Assembly (NCBI GenBank): GCA_022072085.1
Contig: JAJVII010000004.1
Location: 62,001-126,000 of the forward strand
Reading direction: 5' to 3'
Source of the DNA: Phycisphaerae bacterium
GTDB taxonomy: Bacteria; Planctomycetota; Phycisphaerae; JAJVII01
Length of the DNA stretch: 64,000 nucleotides
Both the position numbers and the translations under genes were made by a program. The notes under the pieces were generated by a model that had not been told where the DNA came from, made no database searches, and saw nothing but the letters and a program-made list of their open reading frames with translations. Shown here piece after piece: positions 27,281-35,204 of this stretch; the first letter of the stretch is position 1, and every line of letters starts with the position of its first letter.

Positions 27281-28780
27281 ATGGCAATGGCACGACCGAT
27301 GGGCCGACCTTCCAGTCCCCCCTTCGCCTTGATCACCGTGGTGCTGCTGCTGGTGATCTCGGTTGCAGCCGCCGTCCTCGTCTACATGCAGTGGGACAAG
27401 GCCAAGATCGCCCGGGCACAGGCCGAGGACGCGCAGGCCGCTCTCAAGGCCCAGCTCCGCACGGCCCTGGAGAACCGTCGCACGCCCGAGCAGTTGATCC
27501 CGATCGCTCCGGTCGATCCCAACAAGCCCGAGGCCTACAAGGCCCCGGCTGAGGAGATCAAGGACAACCTGCTGGCCAAGATTCCGCGCGACATCACCAA
27601 GGCCGACGCCGCCGGCGGCGCCTACACGCCCAACCAGGCCAGCGACAACTACCGGCAATACGCGCTGACCGACGTCATCAAGGACCTGGCCAAGTCGCGG
27701 GCGGACTTCTACTCGCAGATGCTCGATGCCCAGGAGAAGCAGAAGACCGTTGCCCTCCAGCTCCAGGACAAGACCAGCGAGGTTGCGAAGGTTGAGTCGC
27801 AACTGGCCGCCATCAAGACCGACGACGAGCAGAAGCGGCTGGACCTGCTCAAGGGTCTTCAGGACCAGATCAAGGCCAACGAGTCTGCCGTCAGCAAGAA
27901 AGACGACGAGATCGCCGATCTGGGCAAGCAACTGGAGAACTCCAAGCTCGAGCTGAACGACATGGACCGGTCCTACAAAGCCAAGCTGGCTGAGAAGGAC
28001 ATCATCATCGTCGGTCTGCAGAACAAGCTCAAACCCGACACGCCGGGGCTGGACAAGGCGCTCAAAGGCGTCGTGGCCAAGCTCTCCGACGGCGAGGTCG
28101 TCCGCGTCTTCCCCGAATCCAACCTCGTCTATCTCAAGCTGGACCGCCCCGCGCAGGCTAAGTCGGGCATGCGTTACGTCGTGAACGCCGCCGGCAAGGA
28201 AATGCCTGACAGCGGCAAGGGCAAGGCGGTCGTCGAGATCCAGAGCCTGGAGAACAACACCGTCGAGGCCAAGGTGCTCGAGAGCCAGGCCGGCGATCCG
28301 ATCCTGGTCGGCGACAAGGTCTACAACCTGGTCGTCGGCCCGGCGACGCTGAATTTCATCGTGTTCGGCGAGTTCGACCTGAACAATGACGGCGTGATGG
28401 AACCCAGCGGCAAGGACCAGATCGAGGCACTGATCCGCAGTTGGGGCGGACGCGTCCTGGACGCCAGGGACGTTCTCAAGAAGATTCAGGACATCCGCGA
28501 CCACAAGCTGGACGTGACCGACCCGTTCCCGATCGAGACCAACTTCCTGATCCTCGGCGTGCCGCCGCAGATTCCCGCCGTCAAGCCCGGCCCGACCGAC
28601 CCGCCGCTGGATCGCAGGAAGTATGATCAGATTGTCGAAGAGGCGACCCTCTACGGCGACCTGGACAAGTACGCCGATCGCTACCACATCGGCGTCATGA
28701 ACGAGGCAACCTTCCTCACCTGGATCGGCTTCTACGGCGGCCAAAGGCCGGCTGAGACCTACTTCGGCCCGGGCATGTAG
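27281..28780 (+). CDS. Membrane-anchored coiled-coil protein of unknown function
   Basis: The 499-residue protein has one N-terminal transmembrane helix (about residues 16-38, FALITVVLLLVISVAAAVLV). A long region rich in K, E, Q, D and A follows to about residue 250 and should form a coiled coil. The C-terminal globular half contains VRVFPESNLVYLKLD and later FGEFDLNNDGVMEPSGKDQI, which looks like an acidic calcium-loop-type turn followed by a BRCT-like or sandwich fold. The topology suggests a periplasmic rod tethered to the inner membrane. I do not recognise the family. The gene is monocistronic, with its own promoter and a strong terminator. Confidence 0.75.
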   Translation: MAMARPMGRPSSPPFALITVVLLLVISVAAAVLVYMQWDKAKIARAQAEDAQAALKAQLRTALENRRTPEQLIPIAPVDPNKPEAYKAPAEEIKDNLLAKIPRDITKADAAGGAYTPNQASDNYRQYALTDVIKDLAKSRADFYSQMLDAQEKQKTVALQLQDKTSEVAKVESQLAAIKTDDEQKRLDLLKGLQDQIKANESAVSKKDDEIADLGKQLENSKLELNDMDRSYKAKLAEKDIIIVGLQNKLKPDTPGLDKALKGVVAKLSDGEVVRVFPESNLVYLKLDRPAQAKSGMRYVVNAAGKEMPDSGKGKAVVEIQSLENNTVEAKVLESQAGDPILVGDKVYNLVVGPATLNFIVFGEFDLNNDGVMEPSGKDQIEALIRSWGGRVLDARDVLKKIQDIRDHKLDVTDPFPIETNFLILGVPPQIPAVKPGPTDPPLDRRKYDQIVEEATLYGDLDKYADRYHIGVMNEATFLTWIGFYGGQRPAETYFGPGM

Positions 28781-28814
28781 CCCAAAGCCGGGCTGTGTTC
28801 GATTTCGTGCAGAC

Positions 28815-28850
28815 AAAGGCCCGGTCCCCGGTGGGACCGGGCCTTTCTCT
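28815..28850 (+). terminator. Strong intrinsic terminator after the coiled-coil gene
   Basis: A perfect 14-bp stem (28815-28828 with 28833-28846) with a four-base loop is followed by TTTCTCTTTGTT. It is 35 bases past the stop codon. Confidence 0.92.
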
Positions 28851-28925
28851 TTGTTCCGCGGGGCCTTCCTCTTCGAGCCTGGGGGGAGGGACGGCAGATA
28901 CGTGCAACGCATGCTCCTGTCGCGG

Positions 28926-28953
28926 TTGTATTCGCCTCCGCGTGCCCTATACT
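28926..28953 (+). promoter_or_regulatory. Predicted promoter of the arginine decarboxylase-agmatinase operon
   Basis: A TTGTAT -35 (28926-28931), a 16-base spacer and a TATACT -10 (28948-28953) lie downstream of the terminator and about 80 bases before the decarboxylase start. Confidence 0.5.
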
Positions 28954-29035
28954 TATCATTCGAGCGCCGTCCGGCGGGGCGAGCCGGCGTGCGGATCGCC
29001 GGTCCGGTCGTCCTTTCATGCAGGAGCTTGCGAGC

Positions 29036-29581
29036 ATGATGGTCCCCAGGCGAGCCTTCTTCACCCGCGGGGTCGGGATTCACAGGCACCGGCTTCAGAG
29101 CTTCGAGTTGGCCCTGCGGCGGGCCGGCATCGAGAAGCTCAACCTCGTGCGCGTCTCGTCCATCTGGCCGCCGCAGTGCAAGCTCATGCCGGCCAGGATC
29201 GGCCTGGACATGATCAAGCCCGGACAGATCACCCACGTCGTGCTGGCCGACAGTTCGACCGATGAGCCCGGGCGGCTGATCTGCGCCGGACTGGGACTGG
29301 CCAAGCCCAAGCGCGGCGATCAGTACGGCTACATCAGCGAGCACCACGGCTACGGGCTGACGCACAAGAAGTGCTCGGACCTGGTCGAGGACATGGCCGC
29401 CACCATGCTGGCCACCACGCTGGGCATCGAGTTCGATCCGGACACGGCCTACGACGAGCGCAAGGAGGTCTACCGCATGAGCGGCAAGATCGTCATGACG
29501 CGCAGCCACGTCCAGACCGCCAAGGGCAACAAGGATGGGCTGTGGACGACTGTGATTTCCAGCGCCGTGTTCATCCCATGA
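29036..29581 (+). CDS. Pyruvoyl-dependent arginine decarboxylase
   Basis: The 181-residue proenzyme resembles the small PvlArgDC family best known from archaea and Chlamydia. The family self-cleaves between two serines to make a pyruvoyl cofactor and converts arginine to agmatine. The cleavage site is visible as VRVSSIWPP, with Ser41-Ser42. Downstream, the GLGLAKPKRGDQYGYI and EHHGYG segments match the family's substrate-pocket strand. The ATG at 29036 has a CAGGAG site nine bases upstream; ATG 29039 is equally possible. An agmatinase gene follows 86 bases later, which supports arginine rather than aspartate or histidine as substrate. Confidence 0.85.
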   Translation: MMVPRRAFFTRGVGIHRHRLQSFELALRRAGIEKLNLVRVSSIWPPQCKLMPARIGLDMIKPGQITHVVLADSSTDEPGRLICAGLGLAKPKRGDQYGYISEHHGYGLTHKKCSDLVEDMAATMLATTLGIEFDPDTAYDERKEVYRMSGKIVMTRSHVQTAKGNKDGLWTTVISSAVFIP

Positions 29582-29626
29582 CCAGCCTGCGGCCGGTCTG
29601 TCGCGATGCCGCCGGGGCGCGAAGGC

Positions 29627-29660
29627 GAAACTGAAACTGAAACTGAAACTGAAACTGAAA
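29627..29660 (+). repeat. Five tandem copies of GAAACT
   Basis: Perfect hexamer repeats run from 29627 to 29656 with a partial sixth copy, just upstream of the agmatinase start. The array could vary in copy number by slippage and change the spacing in the untranslated leader. Confidence 0.9.
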
Positions 29661-29667
29661 GCGTCGG

Positions 29668-30564
29668 ATGATGGAACTTTGCAACCGTCACTTCCTGGGG
29701 CTCAGTTCCCCGCTGAGCGATCGCGGCCGGGCCCGTTACGCCGTGCTGCCGATCCCCTACGAGGCGACCGTCAGCTACGGCAAGGGCGCCTCGCGCGGAC
29801 CGGCCGCCGTCATCGAGGCCTCCATCCAGGTTGAGTATCTCGACCAGGAGGTTCTGCTGGATGTCACCGCTCCGGGCATCCACACCGCCGACCCGGTCGC
29901 CCCGGGCGACGCCGACCCGCGGGCCTACATCGACAAGGTCCACGCCGCCGCCGCAGACCTGCTGGCCGACGGCAAGTACCTGCTCGGACTGGGCGGCGAG
30001 CACTCCATCACCACCGGCCTGGTCCGCGCGGTGCTGGACGCCGCCGGCGACGGGCCGATCGGCGTGCTCCAGGTCGACGCCCACGGCGACCTGCGCGACA
30101 GCTTCCGCGGCACGCGATGGTCGCACGGCTGCGTCATGCGCCGATTGCACGAAGACCTCGGCCTGCCCATCTCCTCGGTCGGCATCCGCAGTTTCTGCGA
30201 GGAGGAGCACCGCTACATGCGGGCCCGGAACATCGAGCCGATCACCCCGGCGATGGTCGAGGACGACCCGGACGGCTGGATCGAGCGGGCGCTGGCCAAA
30301 CTGCCCGGGCGTATCTACCTCACCGTCGATATCGACGGCTTCGACCCGGGCAGCGCCCCGGGCACCGGGACGCCCGAGCCCGGCGGGCTGACCTGGCGGC
30401 AGGTGACCGGTCTGATGCGGGCGGCCTTCGAACGCAAGCAGGTGCTGGCAGCGGACGTGGTCGAGGTGGCGCCCATCGTCGGCCAGCAGGTCACCGAATT
30501 CCTCGCGGCCCGCGTGTTGTGCAAGATGATCGCCTACCGCGAGGCCGCTGCGGCGAGTCGTTGA
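29668..30564 (+). CDS. speB: Agmatinase
   Basis: This 298-residue ureohydrolase hydrolyses agmatine to putrescine and urea. All binuclear Mn ligand motifs are present: GGEHS, DAHGDL, the WSHG segment and DIDGFDPGSAPGTGTPEPGG. Together with the arginine decarboxylase just upstream it completes the arginine-to-putrescine route. Start is ATG 29668 (or 29671). The family also contains guanidinobutyrases and formimidoylglutamases, but the neighbour makes agmatinase the best call. Confidence 0.9.
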   Translation: MMELCNRHFLGLSSPLSDRGRARYAVLPIPYEATVSYGKGASRGPAAVIEASIQVEYLDQEVLLDVTAPGIHTADPVAPGDADPRAYIDKVHAAAADLLADGKYLLGLGGEHSITTGLVRAVLDAAGDGPIGVLQVDAHGDLRDSFRGTRWSHGCVMRRLHEDLGLPISSVGIRSFCEEEHRYMRARNIEPITPAMVEDDPDGWIERALAKLPGRIYLTVDIDGFDPGSAPGTGTPEPGGLTWRQVTGLMRAAFERKQVLAADVVEVAPIVGQQVTEFLAARVLCKMIAYREAAAASR

Positions 30565-30646
30565 AGTTGAAGTTTCCCGCCGGGTCGATAGAATCGCCGC
30601 TTTGCGTTCGAGCTTCAGCTTCCAGGCCGCCAGCCGGGTGCGAGCG

Positions 30647-30937
30647 ATGTCCAGCGGGTCCGAACAACCTGTCCGCCGACGCGTAATGTTCTCGGGGCGA
30701 GTGCAGGGCGTGGGCTTCCGCTACACCGCCTGCCGGGTCGCCGCCGACTACCCCGTCACGGGCTACGTGCGGAACCTGCCCGACGGCCGCGTGGAACTGG
30801 TGGCCGAGGGCGCCCCGTCGGCGCTGGAGCAGTTCCTGCGTCGGCTGACCGGCCGCATGGGCGGCTTCATCCGCGAGACGCAGGCCGAGCAGTCGCCGGC
30901 CAACGGCGAGTTCGACTCGTTCGAGGTGCGGTTCTGA
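30647..30937 (+). CDS. acyP: Acylphosphatase
   Basis: This small 96-residue alpha/beta enzyme hydrolyses acyl phosphates. The signature GRVQGVGFRY holds the catalytic arginine, and GYVRNLPDGRVELVAEG holds the catalytic asparagine. The ATG at 30647 removes an unlikely upstream extension; the ribosome binding site is weak. It may be co-transcribed with speB and the permease downstream. It has no obvious functional link to them. Confidence 0.9.
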   Translation: MSSGSEQPVRRRVMFSGRVQGVGFRYTACRVAADYPVTGYVRNLPDGRVELVAEGAPSALEQFLRRLTGRMGGFIRETQAEQSPANGEFDSFEVRF

Positions 30938-31026
30938 GAGAGAGATCAGGGGCCAGGGCTAGGGGAACGGAAGATGGCCTCTTTGCTTGCTGCCATGTTG
31001 TCCCCGGCGGCCAGATCGAGCAGCGA

Positions 31027-31905
31027 ATGAGGAAAGCGCTTACCATCGCATCGGTGACCTTCCGCGAGGGCGTGCGGCAGCCGTTCTACCTGCTGGTCGT
31101 GCTGCTGGTGCTCGCGCTACTGATCCTGCACTACTTCCTCCCGTTCTTCACCCTGGGCAAAGACATCCGCATGTTCAAGGAAGTCTGCCTGGGCTACATG
31201 CTCCTGGGCCTGCTGCTGATGTCCCTGCTGCTGGCCGGCAAGGTCGTCGACGAGGAGATCGAGAACCGCACCACGTTGACGCTGATGAGCAAGCCGGTCC
31301 GCCGCTGGGAACTGATCGTTGGCAAATATCTCGGCGTCATGGCTGCCGTCACGCTGGCCCTGATCGTCTTCGCCCTCGTGCTGATCGTCGCGACGCGGCT
31401 GCGGGTGCCCGAGGAAATGCGGGTTCATCCTGACACGATCGACGAGAAGCAGTTCCAGATGCTCGAGCAAAGCATCCACATGCACACGATGTCGCTGATC
31501 CCGGCCTGCACGCTGCTGTGGATGCAGATCGCCGTGATGACGGCCGTCGCGGTGGCCATCTCCACCCGGGCTCCGATGGTCCTGAACATGGTCGCGGGCT
31601 TCGGTATCTTCCTGGCGGCCCATCTGACCCCCTTCCTGGAGCGGGCGGTGGACGGCGCCCCGGCCTGGCAGCGCGGGCTGGCCCGCGTGCTGGTCATCCT
31701 GTTGCCCTACCTGGAGAACTTCAATCTCAATCCGCTGCTGATCTTCAAGGACATTGTCTTCGCCGGCGCCAGTCCGGGCATCGGCCAGGTGGCCTACGGC
31801 CAGGTCTGGCACATGGTCGGGCTGGCCGGCCTCTACGCCGCGGGCTATATCGCCTTCATGCTGTCGATCGCCCTGGCTCTGTTCCGCACGCGCGAACTGG
31901 GCTGA
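31027..31905 (+). CDS. ABC-2 type transporter permease
   Basis: The 292-residue protein has six or so hydrophobic helices (about residues 20-40, 55-72, 105-125, 163-183, 187-208 and 262-285). It has the ABC-2/NosY-like segment DEEIENRTTLTLMSKPVRRWELIVGKY, where the coupling region follows helix 2. Such permeases pair with an ATPase to export drugs, polysaccharide or other cargo. No ATP-binding gene is adjacent, so its partner must be encoded elsewhere. The cargo is unknown. Confidence 0.8.
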   Translation: MRKALTIASVTFREGVRQPFYLLVVLLVLALLILHYFLPFFTLGKDIRMFKEVCLGYMLLGLLLMSLLLAGKVVDEEIENRTTLTLMSKPVRRWELIVGKYLGVMAAVTLALIVFALVLIVATRLRVPEEMRVHPDTIDEKQFQMLEQSIHMHTMSLIPACTLLWMQIAVMTAVAVAISTRAPMVLNMVAGFGIFLAAHLTPFLERAVDGAPAWQRGLARVLVILLPYLENFNLNPLLIFKDIVFAGASPGIGQVAYGQVWHMVGLAGLYAAGYIAFMLSIALALFRTRELG

Positions 31906-31938
31906 CTCCCGCCCGCACTCAGCACTCAGCACTTCTTC

Positions 31939-31968
31939 TGGACGTCCCCGGCTGGCTGGGGCTATAAT
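31939..31968 (+). promoter_or_regulatory. Predicted promoter giving a possibly leaderless mRNA
   Basis: A perfect TATAAT (31963-31968) with a TGGACG -35 (31939-31944) 18 bases upstream ends only eight bases before the ATG at 31977. Transcription would begin at or next to that ATG. Confidence 0.5.
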
Positions 31969-31976
31969 CCCGCGTC

Positions 31977-32237
31977 ATGGCCGCCATTCAGAAACTCGCC
32001 GAACAGTTGTCGCCCGGCACGCGGGTTCGGGTCACGCAGACCCTGCGCCACCAGGGCGGCGAGCATCGCGCCGCCGTCGAGGGCGAAGTCGTCAGCATCC
32101 GCCGCGACCCGACCGGATCCTGGTTTGCCAACTCCCGCCGCGACAAGGTCTGGCTCGACCGCGTCACGATCCGCAAGCCCGATGGCGAACTGAGCGACCT
32201 GGTCGTTGACGAGCAGACGCAGATCGAAGTGCTGTAA
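31977..32237 (+). CDS. Small beta-rich hypothetical protein
   Basis: The 86-residue product alternates charged and beta-branched residues (VRVTQTLRH, AVEGEVVSIRR, KVWLDRVTIRK) and looks like a small SH3-like or OB-like barrel. I do not recognise a family. The start is supported by the promoter placement, which makes the ATG almost the first transcribed base, so no ribosome binding site is expected or seen. It is isolated and followed by a convergent Nth-like gene. Confidence 0.65.
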   Translation: MAAIQKLAEQLSPGTRVRVTQTLRHQGGEHRAAVEGEVVSIRRDPTGSWFANSRRDKVWLDRVTIRKPDGELSDLVVDEQTQIEVL

Positions 32238-32299
32238 CTATCCTCTTTCCATCCAAGGTCTTCTCCCACTCTCTTCCTGGAGGGGGGCAGGAGCGAAGG

Positions 32300-33019
32300 T
32301 CAATCCCGCACGCTGCCGGCGGCCTGCCCGCGGCGGATGAACTCCGCGCTCGCCGGGCAGGTGCGCCGCAGCACGCAGTCGTGGCAGCGGGGCCGGTGGG
32401 CTTTGCAGATTTGGCGGCCGTGCATGATGACCAGGATGTGGAAGTTGTAGAACTCCGCCGGCGGGACCAGGGCCTCCAGGGCCGCGTGGGCGGCCTCGGC
32501 CGACGTGCCCGGCGCGATCAGCCCCAGCCGGATCGCGATGCGGTGGATGTGCGTGTCCACCGGCAGCACCGGCTGATTGAACGCGAACAGCAGGACGCAA
32601 CCGACCGTCTTGGGCCCGACGCCCTTGAACCGCCGCAGCCACGCCCGGGCGTCAGCCGCCGGCAGGTCGGCCAGGAACTCCAGGTCCAGTTGGCCGCGCT
32701 CCTGCCGGATCGCCCGCAGGATTGCCCGGATGCGCACCGACTTCTGCCGCGACAGGCCGGCCGACCGGATCGACCGCTCGATGCGCGCCGCCGGCGCGTC
32801 GGCGACGGCCTGCCAGTCGGCGAAGTCGGCTCGGAGTTGCTCGTACGCCCGGTCGCTGTTGGTGTTGTTGGTGTTCTGGCTGAGGATCGTGTCGACCAGC
32901 AGGTCCAGCCCGTTGCCATGCCGTCGCCAGACCTGTCGCCCGTAGGCGTTCTGGAGGCGCTGGATAACCCGCCGCACCATGCGATGCAGATCGCCCGGTC
33001 TGTTCGGCGGCTTGCCCAT
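32300..33019 (-). CDS. Endonuclease III-like DNA glycosylase with 4Fe-4S cluster
   Basis: The 239-residue HhH-GPD enzyme is a base-excision DNA glycosylase. The hairpin FKGVGPKTVGCVLLF carries the catalytic lysine, and LPVDTHIHRI carries the catalytic aspartate. The C-terminal Fe-S motif is C-x6-C-x2-C-x5-C in ICKAHRPRCHDCVLRRTC. The lysine makes it a bifunctional Nth-type rather than MutY-type enzyme. Compared with E. coli Nth it has an extended N terminus, and it may be one of the diverged Nth paralogues. It starts five bases after the pit stop, so it is probably the last gene of the DUF47-pit operon. Confidence 0.88.
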   Translation of the reverse strand: MGKPPNRPGDLHRMVRRVIQRLQNAYGRQVWRRHGNGLDLLVDTILSQNTNNTNSDRAYEQLRADFADWQAVADAPAARIERSIRSAGLSRQKSVRIRAILRAIRQERGQLDLEFLADLPAADARAWLRRFKGVGPKTVGCVLLFAFNQPVLPVDTHIHRIAIRLGLIAPGTSAEAAHAALEALVPPAEFYNFHILVIMHGRQICKAHRPRCHDCVLRRTCPASAEFIRRGQAAGSVRD

Positions 33020-33024
33020 CGCCG

Positions 33025-34290
33025 TCAGTGTACCAGCATCATCAGCAGTTTGAAGATGCCAGCACCCAGGACGGCCGAGGCGGGAATGGTGATGACCCAG
33101 GAGGCGAAGATGCGGCGGATAACCTTCATGTCGATTGCGCCGAAGCCGCGTGCGAAGCCCACGCCCATAACCGCGCCGACGATCACGAACGTGGTCGAGA
33201 TGGGCATGCCCAGCTTGGAGAAGACAATGACGGTAGTGGCCGTGGACAACTCGGCTGAGAAGCCGCGGGTCGGGGTAATCTCGGTGATCTTCTTGCCGAT
33301 TGCGGCGATGACCTTGTAGCCATAGGTGGCCAGGCCGATCACGATTCCGACGCCGCCGAAGGCCAGCAGCCCCAGCGACTGGATCTCACCGGACAGCTTG
33401 CCTTCCCGAAATATTTGAATGGCGGCAGCAAGAGGTCCGATAGCATTGGCGACATCGTTGGCGCCGTGGGCGAAAGACATGAAACAGGCCGTGGGAATCT
33501 GCATGAAACCGAACCAGCGTTCGATCACGGCGTAGCGCTCGGCCCGGCGGACGTGGTGCCGCTTCATCCGACCGCGGATCGGCAGCCAGGCGAGGACGGC
33601 AACCGCGACTCCGATGCCGCCGGCCGTCAGGATTGCCTGCCGCAGGGTGAAGTTCAACCGCAGCCCTTTGAGGCCCTGGAAGACGATTGAGAACGCTATG
33701 ACGGATGCCAGGAAGCCCATGGCCACCGGCATGACGCGCATGGCGCGATAGACCGGATGCCGCGCCTGGAGTACATACCGGCGGATAGTCCAGCGGTAGA
33801 TCATGTAGGCCAGGATCCCCCCGACTATTGGGGAGACGATCCAACTCGCGACGATCGTGCTCATCTTGTGCCACTGGACGCAGGATCCGCCGACCTGCAC
33901 CAGCCCGAAGCCCATGACGGCTCCGATGATGGCGTGAGTTGTCGAAACGGGCTGGCCCATCCAGGTGGCGACCGTCAGCCAGATGGCCGACCCCAGCAGC
34001 GCGGCAAGCATGCCGATGCCGAAGGTGACCGCGTCAGGCGAGTGTGCGTTGAATACCCCTACGTCAATGATCTTGCTGGCAATCGTGGTGCTGACCTTGC
34101 CGCCGACGAAGAACGCCCCGGCGAACTCAAAGACGGCTGCCAGCAGGACCGCCCGGCGAATTGTCAGGGCGCCGGAGCCCACCGACGTTCCAAAGGCGTT
34201 GGCCACATCGTTGGCCCCGATGGTCCAGGCCATGTAGAAGCCGCCTGCAAGGGCCAGGCCGATTAGGACGTGCAGCATGGTGGCGGTCAC
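33025..34290 (-). CDS. pit: Inorganic phosphate transporter (PiT family)
   Basis: The 421-residue membrane protein takes up phosphate with a coupling cation. The inverted duplicated signature is clear: GANDVANAFGTSVGSGALT near residue 25 and AHGANDVANAIGPLAAAI in the second half, each followed by a GxPISTTxxxxG loop. About ten transmembrane helices are visible. The GTG at 34290 has an AGGAG site eight bases upstream; ATG 34278 is the alternative. It follows the DUF47 gene by 27 bases, the usual pairing, and a Pho-box-like repeat lies upstream of both. Confidence 0.92.
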   Translation of the reverse strand: MTATMLHVLIGLALAGGFYMAWTIGANDVANAFGTSVGSGALTIRRAVLLAAVFEFAGAFFVGGKVSTTIASKIIDVGVFNAHSPDAVTFGIGMLAALLGSAIWLTVATWMGQPVSTTHAIIGAVMGFGLVQVGGSCVQWHKMSTIVASWIVSPIVGGILAYMIYRWTIRRYVLQARHPVYRAMRVMPVAMGFLASVIAFSIVFQGLKGLRLNFTLRQAILTAGGIGVAVAVLAWLPIRGRMKRHHVRRAERYAVIERWFGFMQIPTACFMSFAHGANDVANAIGPLAAAIQIFREGKLSGEIQSLGLLAFGGVGIVIGLATYGYKVIAAIGKKITEITPTRGFSAELSTATTVIVFSKLGMPISTTFVIVGAVMGVGFARGFGAIDMKVIRRIFASWVITIPASAVLGAGIFKLLMMLVH

Positions 34291-34317
34291 CGGGCAGACT
34301 CCTGCGTTGCACTGGGG

Positions 34318-34989
34318 TTACTTTCGCGTGATCATCAGACGGAGGCTCTTGCTGACGTTCTCGGCGTGATCGGCAATCCCGCCCAGGGCGCGGCAGAGCT
34401 TGTCCAGCAGCAGGATCGTGATGGCATCCGGGCCCGACTCGCCGTAATAGCGACGAGCCAACCTGCGGCTGAGTTTGTCCGACTCCCATTCCATGTGACA
34501 CACGGTCGCAATCTTCTTGAGCACTTCCTCGGCCCCCTGGCCTGAAAATGCCTCCTTCTGAAGCACGGCCAGGTGTTCGGCCAGTTTCAGCAGCGCCTCG
34601 CTCACCTCCAGCACCTTGTCCACCAGCGCCAGGAAGTCGGCGTGCAACTCCTGCGGCAGGTTCAGAGGGCGGAACGTCGCCGCCACCGCGAAGTTCTCAG
34701 CGTCGTCGGCGATCTTGTCCATCTGCGAGAGATAGCGGGCGATGTCCTCGCGGTCCACCGGCAGGAAGTACCGGTGCGGCAGGTTCTGGCGGACGGTGTC
34801 CTTTACCTGGTCGGCCTCATACTCCGTCTTGGAGACATCGTGCTGAAGCTGTGCCAGCCGCTCCATGTCGCCGGCGATGATCGCTTCGGCGATCGGGCGG
34901 ATCAGCGCCACGCAGTCGTGAACTTTGCGCGCGTGATCGACCAGGGGCTCGAAAGGGGACTGGCCGAAGAGATCTCCGAGATTCCTCAT
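34318..34989 (-). CDS. DUF47/PhoU-like phosphate transport regulator
   Basis: The 223-residue all-helical protein matches the TIGR00153/DUF47 family, which resembles PhoU and is almost always paired with PiT transporters. Helical-bundle segments include VSKTEYEADQVKDTVRQNL and EWESDKLSRRLARRYYG, with conserved acidic metal-binding ExxxD positions. It probably controls Pit activity so that phosphate uptake does not become toxic. It is first in the operon with pit. Confidence 0.9.
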   Translation of the reverse strand: MRNLGDLFGQSPFEPLVDHARKVHDCVALIRPIAEAIIAGDMERLAQLQHDVSKTEYEADQVKDTVRQNLPHRYFLPVDREDIARYLSQMDKIADDAENFAVAATFRPLNLPQELHADFLALVDKVLEVSEALLKLAEHLAVLQKEAFSGQGAEEVLKKIATVCHMEWESDKLSRRLARRYYGESGPDAITILLLDKLCRALGGIADHAENVSKSLRLMITRK

Positions 34990-35053
34990 GTCGTTTCCTC
35001 GCTACGGTTCGCGGCATTGTGGTCAAAGGGACGTGGACGTTCAAGCGCAAATC

Positions 35054-35092
35054 TAACATGTGAATCGCCGAGTGTTAACACAATCTTAACAA
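35054..35092 (+). promoter_or_regulatory. Pho-box-like direct repeats upstream of the DUF47-pit operon
   Basis: Two perfect TTAACA hexamers start at 35076 and 35087, exactly 11 bases apart. A CTAACA at 35054 is in the same phase (22 bases). Direct hexamers or heptamers at 11-base spacing are the hallmark of PhoB/PhoP binding sites. The repeat begins 65 bases upstream of the first gene of the phosphate-uptake operon. Confidence 0.5.
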
Positions 35093-35204
35093 TTGCCAGG
35101 ACGCTCACGCCGCTCGTCAAACCGGGCTGTCAGTCGCCGGATGAATGCACCGGCCGAGAACGCTCGACGGAATGCGGAATTCGACGCCCGCCCGGTGGCG
35201 GTCT

